From the NCBI GenBank assembly GCA_041648755.1, contig JBAZOJ010000117.1, forward strand, positions 1 through 10,939: a DNA stretch of 10,939 bases. The letters are read 5' to 3'. This document shows positions 5,787 through 10,939 of this stretch, one piece after another. The notes beneath the pieces are model-generated. The model was not told where the DNA came from. It made no database searches and saw only the letters and a program-made list of their open reading frames with translations. The translations under genes and the position numbers were made by a program. Within the stretch, counting starts at the first letter, position 1. Each line of letters starts with the position of its first letter. Source of the DNA: JBAZOJ01 sp041648755. GTDB lineage: Bacteria > Planctomycetota > B143-G9.

Positions 5787-8246
5787 TCATTCTCTGCACT
5801 GAATCCTGCATCCTGGCAGTGCCTTTCTCAACAGGGCATTGTTCTCGGCGTTGGAGAAGGCGCACCTGTGGATGTAGAGAGCCTTCAATCCGGTCATCTT
5901 CGTCAGAGGTGAAAGATCCCTTACTGACTTGCACCCGTCAAGCGCCAGCTCTCGCAGTTTCGACAGCGACTGGAGGGGAGTTACATCCGACACGCCCTCC
6001 GAAACATTAAGACTCAGTCTGCGCAATTCCCGCCAGGTCTCGATGCCATCCAGAGAGGAGAGTCTGTCGGCATAGTAAATGTCGGCCCTTACTATGGTAG
6101 TTCCCGGTGCGGCTTTGGGAAGGCATTCCAGCGCCGGAGCCTGCAACGTCAGGTCATACACCGAAGCCAGCGAGTCGAAACCGGCGATCCTCCAGCCCGA
6201 AAAACCAGAAATCACGAGTCGCTCTATCGCAGGCATTAATGCTATGTTGGACGTCTCCTTCAGCCTTCTGCAACTTTCAATCAGCAGATCCGTCAGGCAG
6301 GTAAGGGGCTCTGACAGCTTGGGCAACTCGGCGATAAGCCCGCATTCAGAAATCTCAAGCATCTCGAGATTCGCTGCGCCGTCCAGGAACGTCAAGTCCG
6401 CAAGCGCGTCGCATCCTCCCAAAAAGAACGAACGCAGGCCGATGGGCAACCGGATGGCAGATGATGCCGCGACATTTTTGCAGCCGTAAAGACTCAGATG
6501 CCGCAGAGACCTCATTTTGCCCAAGACAGTTAGGTCTGTTCCATCGAACTCCCATATGCTCAAGCGTACAAGCGTATCGAGCGAACCCAGGAACTCTGCG
6601 GACTTAAGGCCGGGAATGCGTACATTCAGAGACTTGAGTCCTTTCAATTGTCCCAGCGCCTTGCAGTCGATGGCTTCAGCGTCTGCCTTTTCCCGGGGCT
6701 CCCAAACTGAAGTAATGGAGAGACTTGTCAGCGAAGTGAGTGAGGCCAGAGAGTCAAACTCGAGCCGTCGGTAAGCACTGATCGTGAGTTCTCGGAGAGA
6801 AGTGCAATCCTTGAGGCCCGACAGGTCGTGCTGGAAAAGCGTTGACAGGCGCAGGCTTTCCAAGTGCCGTATCTTCGCCAATTGGGAGATGTCGCGATCA
6901 TCAACAGAGAGTCCGGTCAAGCATCTCAGATTCCCAAGCGATGACAGGCAGTCGAGCGATATGTTCTCAGCACCCCCGATGTCCAATTGCTCAAGGGATT
7001 CCATCCCCTTCATCCTCTCGGGATGCTGGACGAAAATGCTTCCGTAGAATGCAATCCGGACTACTTTGTCAATGACCGGTGCGAGGACAGCCAGGTCGAA
7101 GGGATAGGGCAGACCGCTCTTGCGTTGGTGGTACTCCTGTATCGTCAAAACAAGGCGCTTCAATCTCTTGAGCCCTGAGAGGACTTGCACATCGCAACTG
7201 CTGGGCTGTTCGACCTGCAGGAATTCCAGTTCCTTGAGTCCCGCTATGGCCGATATGTCCGGCGGATTGGATCCGAGTAGGAGGCACCTTAGTTTCGTCA
7301 GCGCGGACAGAAATGAAACATCCGCCCCCTCGGGGTTGAAACTCAGAGCCTGCAGTGCAGTGAGTTGGGCCATTGCCTTCGCGAAGTCAGAGTAGTCGTC
7401 AGGCGAACGGAAGCCCCCGGGTATGGAAACATCCTTCAGTATCCGATATCCCGGAATCCAGTTGGAAAAGCCTTCGACGCCACCGAGTTCAACCGATTCG
7501 AGTGAGTTTTCCGCTCCTTCCACTTTCGCGAGAGTCTGCCAATCGTACAAGCCGTGCCCGACTGAGACGATAAGCACTTTCAGGGCAGGGGGCAGCCTCA
7601 GTTCCGTTGAGCCGCGAAGCTCCACGGACATGAACGTGCAGAAGGGAAGCATCTTCAGGTCAGAAGAGCCCAGGTCGTCCGCGTTCTCGACAATCAGCCC
7701 GACGGGATCCAGCAGCGATAGCGCATCGGGCAACGACGGCAAACAACTATCGCCACAATGTACAATGATTTTCTTCTTGGGCAGTCTCGCAAGGATCGTT
7801 GCGAACTCGGCCGGAGGAACCCCTTGGATCTCGATATAGCGCACCCCTGACAGGTCCTTTTCGGTTGCCCCCGCCAGCCATTGCCAGGTTGCGGAATTGG
7901 TGAGTTGCACGGCGAAGACACTGCCGTTAAGGTAAGTAAAATGTCCGCGGAATCCGAAATTCGCCTTTGGACCGAATTCTTCCCAGAAGAAAGTTGTCTC
8001 TCGCCCGCAGTACATATCGCTGAAACTGTCTTCGTCGGTCGCCTGCACTATGTAGCCCGGTTTCGGCTCGAATCTGTAGCGCATCCTGTCTTCGGGGTTG
8101 CCATGCACGAGATTCAATGTGGCTCCCGTGACCTTCACCGCCTCGGCCTGTGCGGCGGGCTGAATGAGAAAAGTGACCGTCAGACTCGCTGCGAGCCATA
8201 CTACGGGCAAGGCAAATGACAGTGCAAAAAGACCACGCTTCTGCAT
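5787..8246 (-). CDS. Exported leucine-rich-repeat protein (LRR paralogue B)
   Basis: The product has 819 residues from ATG 8244-8246, which follows GGAGG with a 3-nt spacer and begins on a signal sequence (MQKRGLFALSFALPVVWLAA..., with an AQA cleavage-like site at 32-34). The frame is open to a GTG at 8297, but that GTG belongs to a leader repeat also found upstream of two FGE genes, out of frame in the case of the gene at 5623, so I reject it. Residues about 35-200 share the unrecognised N-terminal segment of paralogue A (TWQWLAGA, GVRYIEIQGVPPA, ILARLPK). From about 210 to 800 there are many irregular LRRs, with units such as LTSLTSLSI and LSPLTKMTGLKALYI. It ends KALPGCRIQCRE-TGA. A signal peptidase I site here versus a lipobox in paralogue A implies the two may be anchored differently. 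It lies downstream of the single-domain FGE-like gene and 163 bp upstream of the triple one. Ligand unknown. Confidence 0.85.
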   Translation of the reverse strand: MQKRGLFALSFALPVVWLAASLTVTFLIQPAAQAEAVKVTGATLNLVHGNPEDRMRYRFEPKPGYIVQATDEDSFSDMYCGRETTFFWEEFGPKANFGFRGHFTYLNGSVFAVQLTNSATWQWLAGATEKDLSGVRYIEIQGVPPAEFATILARLPKKKIIVHCGDSCLPSLPDALSLLDPVGLIVENADDLGSSDLKMLPFCTFMSVELRGSTELRLPPALKVLIVSVGHGLYDWQTLAKVEGAENSLESVELGGVEGFSNWIPGYRILKDVSIPGGFRSPDDYSDFAKAMAQLTALQALSFNPEGADVSFLSALTKLRCLLLGSNPPDISAIAGLKELEFLQVEQPSSCDVQVLSGLKRLKRLVLTIQEYHQRKSGLPYPFDLAVLAPVIDKVVRIAFYGSIFVQHPERMKGMESLEQLDIGGAENISLDCLSSLGNLRCLTGLSVDDRDISQLAKIRHLESLRLSTLFQHDLSGLKDCTSLRELTISAYRRLEFDSLASLTSLTSLSITSVWEPREKADAEAIDCKALGQLKGLKSLNVRIPGLKSAEFLGSLDTLVRLSIWEFDGTDLTVLGKMRSLRHLSLYGCKNVAASSAIRLPIGLRSFFLGGCDALADLTFLDGAANLEMLEISECGLIAELPKLSEPLTCLTDLLIESCRRLKETSNIALMPAIERLVISGFSGWRIAGFDSLASVYDLTLQAPALECLPKAAPGTTIVRADIYYADRLSSLDGIETWRELRRLSLNVSEGVSDVTPLQSLSKLRELALDGCKSVRDLSPLTKMTGLKALYIHRCAFSNAENNALLRKALPGCRIQCRE

Positions 8247-8283
8247 AGGCCTCCGGCTTCCTGCCCCTATATTCGCTCGAGTT

Positions 8284-8334
8284 CCCATTTTGTTCACGGA
8301 TTTTCGACGGGTGGGGCCCGTCGCCCGGTCAGGC
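8284..8334 (-). promoter_or_regulatory. Hairpin leader repeat, copy 1 (upstream of LRR paralogue B)
   Basis: These 51 bp match 9569-9619 at 47 positions by eye. It contains a perfect 7-bp hairpin (CGACGGG 8305-8311, loop TGGGG, CCCGTCG 8317-8323) followed on the minus strand by GTGAACAAAATGGG. Both copies lie upstream of minus-strand cassette genes in the same orientation. No U-tract follows the stem, so it does not look like a terminator. It could be a 5' UTR structure or just a dispersed repeat. Confidence 0.55.
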
Positions 8335-8337
8335 CGC

Positions 8338-8383
8338 GCAAGTCTCGTCTTTTCTTCCCTCCGCGTCTTCGCGCCGCCGCGTC
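8338..8383. repeat. CTCCGCGTCTCCGCG-type intergenic repeat, copy 2
   Basis: Opens gcaagtctcgtctt, then ttcttccctccgcgtcttcg, with further CCGCG units. It aligns to 3017-3062 with few mismatches. It abuts the hairpin leader repeat, forming a composite block. Confidence 0.75.
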
Positions 8384-8451
8384 TGCCGCCGCTGCATGCA
8401 GCGGTGGATGACCCTGTGGGTGAAACGTCTTTTCCCCGTCCAAATCCTCTC

Positions 8452-8473
8452 CATCCTGAGCATCGATGTTAGG
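8452..8473 (-). repeat. Interspersed CATCGATG-CAGGATG repeat, copy 5
   Basis: Plus-strand text catcctgagcatcgatgtta, preceded by aaatcctct and followed by gcccctccgg, as at 3106-3140. It lies about 30 bp beyond the TAG (8504-8506) that would end the FGE-like gene if its TGA were read through, just as copy 4 lies about 40 bp beyond the triple FGE gene's stop. Confidence 0.75.
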
Positions 8474-8503
8474 CCCCTCCGGTGGCTGCCTCTTCGGCAT
8501 GCT

Positions 8504-8683
8504 CTACGAAGCCCTGCCAAATGTGATATCCCACCAGTTGGGCTTGGGTGTTGGAGGCGGGGTGGTTCTTTGGAGGCCGGGAATGGGTATTCCCGGCTTT
8601 GATGCGTTCAGCGCGGGACGGTTGTCATCGAGCGAATAGATGGATGCGACGACCACCCGGAAGCCGCTTTCAGATTGGAATCA
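8504..8683 (-). pseudogene. In-frame continuation of the single FGE-like gene beyond its TGA
   Basis: After the TGA at 8681-8683 the same frame stays open to a TAG at 8504-8506. It begins FQSESGFRVVVAS, the obligatory end motif of the FGE fold, and matches PQSGFRVVVAS of domain 1 in the triple-domain protein. A Pro-rich tail follows (RTTPPPTPKPNWWDI). The stretch is therefore lost coding sequence, or sequence reached only by readthrough, rather than random DNA. Confidence 0.7.
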
Positions 8684-9457
8684 CCCGTAATTGGCGGCAT
8701 CCCTGTTTGCTGACCGACAGGACTTGGCTTCCTGTGAGCAAGTTCCTCCGCGAGATTGGCAGGAGTAGCCCGGCCAGGGCCCGGTCGGATCAGTCGAATG
8801 GTCAGCAATGAAATTCGGCACTGCCTCCGTCGCCGGGTAGGCACCGGGCCAGCCCAGGCACCATTCAAACACATTGCCGTGCATATCGTACAAGCCCCAC
8901 GCGTTTGGCTTCTTCATCCCGACGGGGTATGGACCTTTCCCCGTCTCCTCGCCGAACCACGCGTACTCGCCCAGCAATTTCGGATCGTCTCCAAAGCAGT
9001 ACTCGGTCGTGCTGCCCGCCCGGCAGCAATACTCCCACTCGGCCTCCGTCGGCAGCCGGTACTCCATGTACGCGGGCAAGCGCTGTTCCGCGCGTTCGGT
9101 GATCGTGAGCCGGTAGCAGAATTCAACCGCGTCGAACCATGAGACGAATTCCACCGGCAGGTCATCCCTGTCGCCCCGGCCTCTGTATTCCTTCATCACC
9201 GCCCGGTACTGGGCCTGCGTGACCTCCGTCCTGCCAATATAGAAGGCATCGGTCAGCGTGACCTTGTGTACGGGCTTTTCGTCGTATTCGCCGTTTTCCG
9301 AGCCCATCATGAACGAGCCGGGCGCGATCGCAACGAGCGGAATGGGGGCGCTTCCGATGATGTCGATGTCCGGGAAGAGCGACGTTGTAGGAAGCGTCAG
9401 CCAGAGGCAGACGCCGATGGACACCAGGAACAAAGCGATCATCACAATCATTCTCAT
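8681..9457 (-). CDS. Single-domain FGE-sulfatase (SUMF1-like) protein, cut by an in-frame TGA
   Basis: The product has 258 residues from ATG 9455-9457, preceded by GGAG at a 6-nt spacing. An upstream start at 9553 is possible but lacks homology to the MRM-hydrophobic start of the triple-domain paralogue. A signal anchor spans residues 3-22. The FGE-like domain begins near residue 36 (APIPLVAIAPGSFMMGS) and carries EVTQAQYR, YRLPTEAEWEYCCRAGST, KKPNAWGLYDMHGN, RGGT and CRSANR. At the human SUMF1 Cys336/Cys341 positions it has Gln242 and Cys247, so catalysis as a true FGE is doubtful. The frame stops at TGA after AANYG, nine residues before the end of the GFRVV motif present in the readthrough, so the last beta element of the fold would be missing. 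It may be a recent pseudogene. It is closest to domain 1 of the protein encoded at 3167-5623, and LRR paralogue B follows it. Confidence 0.8.
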   Translation of the reverse strand: MRMIVMIALFLVSIGVCLWLTLPTTSLFPDIDIIGSAPIPLVAIAPGSFMMGSENGEYDEKPVHKVTLTDAFYIGRTEVTQAQYRAVMKEYRGRGDRDDLPVEFVSWFDAVEFCYRLTITERAEQRLPAYMEYRLPTEAEWEYCCRAGSTTEYCFGDDPKLLGEYAWFGEETGKGPYPVGMKKPNAWGLYDMHGNVFEWCLGWPGAYPATEAVPNFIADHSTDPTGPWPGYSCQSRGGTCSQEAKSCRSANRDAANYG

Positions 9458-9568
9458 CCGGGACTCCGATAGCGGGTATGGACATTCCTTACTTCCGTGC
9501 GAACATCGCATCCGGTCAGTGCATGCTGGAACTTCCAATCCGCCATTGTACATATGGTCGCTTATGCG

Positions 9569-9619
9569 CCCATTTTGTTCACGGAATTTCGCCGGGTGGA
9601 ACCCGTCGCCCGGTCAGGC
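9569..9619 (-). promoter_or_regulatory. Hairpin leader repeat, copy 2 (upstream of single FGE-like gene)
   Basis: The same 51-bp element as 8284-8334, with four mismatches. The stem here is slightly imperfect (CGCCGGGT/ACCCGTCG). GTGAACAAAATGGG follows on the minus strand and begins 125 nt before the ATG, farther than in the other two leaders. Confidence 0.55.
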
Positions 9620-9700
9620 AGCCAAGACGAGCGCGGTACGTCTTCTCTTTTCATTCCTTCCGGACAGGAAGATGGTGAGGGTTCTTCTTCGCCTGCTCAT

Positions 9701-9726
9701 AGAGGCGGGTTTCAACCCCGCCCTCT
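9701..9726. repeat. Bulged hairpin, AGAGGCGGGTT-type
   Basis: AGAGGCGGGTT and AACCCCGCCCTCT pair around a TC loop with two unpaired C. This looks like the REP-like hairpins dispersed between genes in many environmental bacteria. No T-tract adjoins it, so a terminator role is not supported. Confidence 0.5.
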
Positions 9727-9754
9727 TGGCTTCTGCGTTTCAGGCTGTTTCCAG

Positions 9755-9963
9755 GTAGGGGCGACCCCGAGTGGTCGCCCGAGTCGCGTCTCGTGTCGTT
9801 TTGAACGCCTTTGCCGTACGCCCCGTCAAGAACCAACAGCCAAATACCCCATCTTCAAGGCCTTCGTGCCCGCTTTCACTTCCCGGACCCCAAGGCCGAT
9901 AAACCGCTACTTTGGGCGACCAAGCCCAGCTTGCGTTTTAAGGCGCATCGGGGTCGCCCATAC
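9755..9963. repeat. 209-bp segment bounded by 16-bp inverted repeats
   Basis: The left end GTAGGGGCGACCCCGA (9755-9770) is the reverse complement of the right end TCGGGGTCGCCCATAC (9948-9963) at 15 of 16 positions. The left end also forms its own perfect 8-bp hairpin (GGGCGACC 9759-9766 with GGTCGCCC 9773-9780), and a further GGGCGACC lies at 9914-9921. It could be a small non-coding (MITE-like) element or a cluster of REP-like hairpins. No target-site duplication is obvious. Confidence 0.45.
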
Positions 9964-10020
9964 AAAAGAGCCCGCCTAAATCGGCCTTTCAGGCTGCTTC
10001 GGCTGCTATCCTGCTACAGA

Positions 10021-10939
10021 CTACTTCTTCCCCTTGTCCGTCGGGTCGTTCACTATCCCCGCAAACAGCGGCACCTCGGAGTCCGGCCCCATGATGAAGA
10101 ACACGAATGGCCGGTCGAACGTTAGCTCAAAAGGCGGGGGCGGCTTCCTGCCGCTGCTGCCTATCATAATCGCATTCTCAACCGCAAGCGCTTCTGTACC
10201 TTCCTCATTAACCGAAATCTCTGCTACTTGCTTCGCTATGCTCAGTGGAAATCGCATGGAGACACGCGCGAACAACCGTCCCAGTGAGAGGCCGTTGGGG
10301 TCGGGGATGAACGGGTTCCGTTCGTACTCGCACCGATAGTCGTACTTGGGCATCCTGACTATGCCATATGCGGACGCGAAATCAGCAAGTATAGCCCCAA
10401 TGCCCTCCTTCGATATCTGCTGAAGAAGCCCTTCGATGCCGGCTTCCTTGCTTGGCAGAATCACGACCATTCCGGTTCCCTGCAGTGTATATGGGATCAG
10501 GATCGCACTGAATTCCCGCCTATACTGATACGACCAGTAGTCCGCTCGGCCCATGAAGGGGCACGTCTTTGACCCATTTGAACGCGTGGCGAAAGCCCTG
10601 TCTTTCGTGGCTTTTATCGGAAAATACGGCTCTGGGCCACTGTCGGCCCACTGGCTGCAGAACATCGCCGCGCTTACTGCAATCGCCACGGTCGCGGGTG
10701 GGATGTCATCCACTCCGGCCGATCTGATCTGTCCCGATGATTTCCTGGCGACCCACTCATCGAGCAAGCCGCGGGTACTATCGTTAAGCTCTGTCGAGAA
10801 GGCCTCGCCGGACAGGTAACTGGCCAGGTCGCGGCCGTAGGATGCTTCAGCAGGCAGACTTGAGGTCGTCCATATGGCGTTCGCGACCCGAAACAGGCCC
10901 ATGTGTTTCCATCGTTCCTCGGGCGACGGCTCGGGCTTC
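10021..10939 (-). CDS. Serpin family protein (N-terminus outside window)
   Basis: The frame is open through the right edge, so the Met at 10902 need not be the start; about 305 residues are visible of a family usually near 370-420. Landmarks in order: VANAIW, LDEWVARKSSGQI (the WV..xTxGxI helix), a VSAAMFCSQW segment (normally NAxYFKGxW), FMGRADYW (the vpmM region), a GMVVILPSKEAG strand, RMPKYDY, then the reactive-centre hinge VNEEGTEALAV and FDRPFVFFI with LFAGIVNDP at the end. Inhibitory serpins trap serine or cysteine proteases by inserting the reactive loop, which needs small residues at P12-P9; here they read A-L-A-V, with Glu at P8 where Thr is usual, so inhibition is possible but not assured. 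P1 would fall near the IGSSGR segment. The stretch between RMPKYDY and the hinge looks shorter than usual. TAG stop at 10021-10023. Serpins act outside the cell or in the periplasm, but the signal region is not visible. Confidence 0.88.
   Translation of the reverse strand, partial: KPEPSPEERWKHMGLFRVANAIWTTSSLPAEASYGRDLASYLSGEAFSTELNDSTRGLLDEWVARKSSGQIRSAGVDDIPPATVAIAVSAAMFCSQWADSGPEPYFPIKATKDRAFATRSNGSKTCPFMGRADYWSYQYRREFSAILIPYTLQGTGMVVILPSKEAGIEGLLQQISKEGIGAILADFASAYGIVRMPKYDYRCEYERNPFIPDPNGLSLGRLFARVSMRFPLSIAKQVAEISVNEEGTEALAVENAIMIGSSGRKPPPPFELTFDRPFVFFIMGPDSEVPLFAGIVNDPTDKGKK

Larger units (their letters stand above)
8247..8503. other. Repeat-rich spacer between single FGE-like gene and LRR paralogue B
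   Basis: This stretch holds, from right to left, the CATCGATG-CAGGATG repeat (8452-8473), the CTCCGCGTCTCCGCG-type repeat (8338-8383), and the hairpin leader repeat (8284-8334). Counting from the TGA at 8681 instead of the later TAG, the noncoding gap is about 430 bp. Small frames here (for example one over 8294-8500) translate the repeats and are not genes in my view. No T-tract terminator is visible. Confidence 0.65.
9458..10020. other. Spacer between serpin and FGE-like gene, rich in hairpin repeats
   Basis: I see no convincing gene in these 563 bp. They contain the second hairpin leader repeat (9569-9619), a bulged hairpin (9701-9726), a perfect hairpin (9759-9780) and a second GGGCGACC/GGTCGCCC pair (9914-9959). 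A minus-strand TACAAT (plus-strand attgta, 9545-9550) could be a -10 box for the FGE-like gene, but I see no matching -35. No T-tract terminator follows the serpin stop. Confidence 0.55.

Noticed and set aside
8247..8297. GTG at 8297 as the start of LRR paralogue B
   Set aside because: The GTGAACAAAA containing it is part of a leader repeat found before two other genes, out of frame in the case of the gene at 5623. The ATG at 8246 begins a signal sequence and has GGAGG before it.
8681..8683. TGA read as Trp, Gly or selenocysteine by a variant code
   Set aside because: At least two other genes in the window end in TGA (one as TGA TGA) at sensible homologous ends, and I see no selenocysteine-type hairpin after this TGA. 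A local nonsense change is simpler.

Overview
The window is a bacterial chromosomal segment of fairly high G+C content. It is dominated by large exported repeat-domain proteins with long intergenic spacers full of interspersed repeats. I cannot name the organism. Arrays of formylglycine-generating-enzyme-like (FGE/SUMF1) domains, leucine-rich-repeat (LRR) proteins, a serpin, a CFI-box-type C-terminus and intergenic repeats of the 'CTCCGCGTCTCCGCG' and 'ATCCTCTTCATCCTGA' kind together suggest an uncultured bacterium of the Planctomycetes/Verrucomicrobia/Lentisphaerae or a similar environmental lineage. That placement is an impression from gene content, not a test.

Layout, left to right. The plus strand opens with the last 33 codons of a gene (2-103) whose end resembles a CFI-box-CTERM tail. 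A bidirectional hairpin terminator (128-155) separates it from the convergent minus-strand block. Everything else is on the minus strand, so in transcription order it runs from right to left: a serpin-family gene cut by the right edge (10939-10021); a 560-bp spacer with hairpin repeats; a single-domain FGE-like protein (9457-8681) ending at an in-frame TGA just before its last conserved motif; an LRR protein (8246-5787); a membrane-anchored protein with three tandem FGE-like domains (5623-3167); and a second LRR protein, probably a lipoprotein (2760-235).

The four central genes are two copies of one two-gene cassette, FGE-like gene followed by LRR gene. The two LRR proteins are full-length paralogues. 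The single-domain FGE protein matches domain 1 of the triple-domain protein, including a 195-bp block with only ten mismatches by eye. The spacers between FGE and LRR genes share the same composite repeats, and three of the genes share a leader motif (GTGAACAAAA). All four products carry an N-terminal export or anchoring segment, so they probably act at the cell surface or in the periplasm. The FGE-like domains lack one or both cysteines of true formylglycine-generating enzymes and are more likely binding or structural modules than catalysts. A surface recognition or adhesion role for the FGE-like/LRR pair is an inference; nothing in the sequence fixes a ligand. The neighbouring serpin, a protease-inhibitor fold, fits an extracellular-interaction setting but is not shown to be functionally linked.
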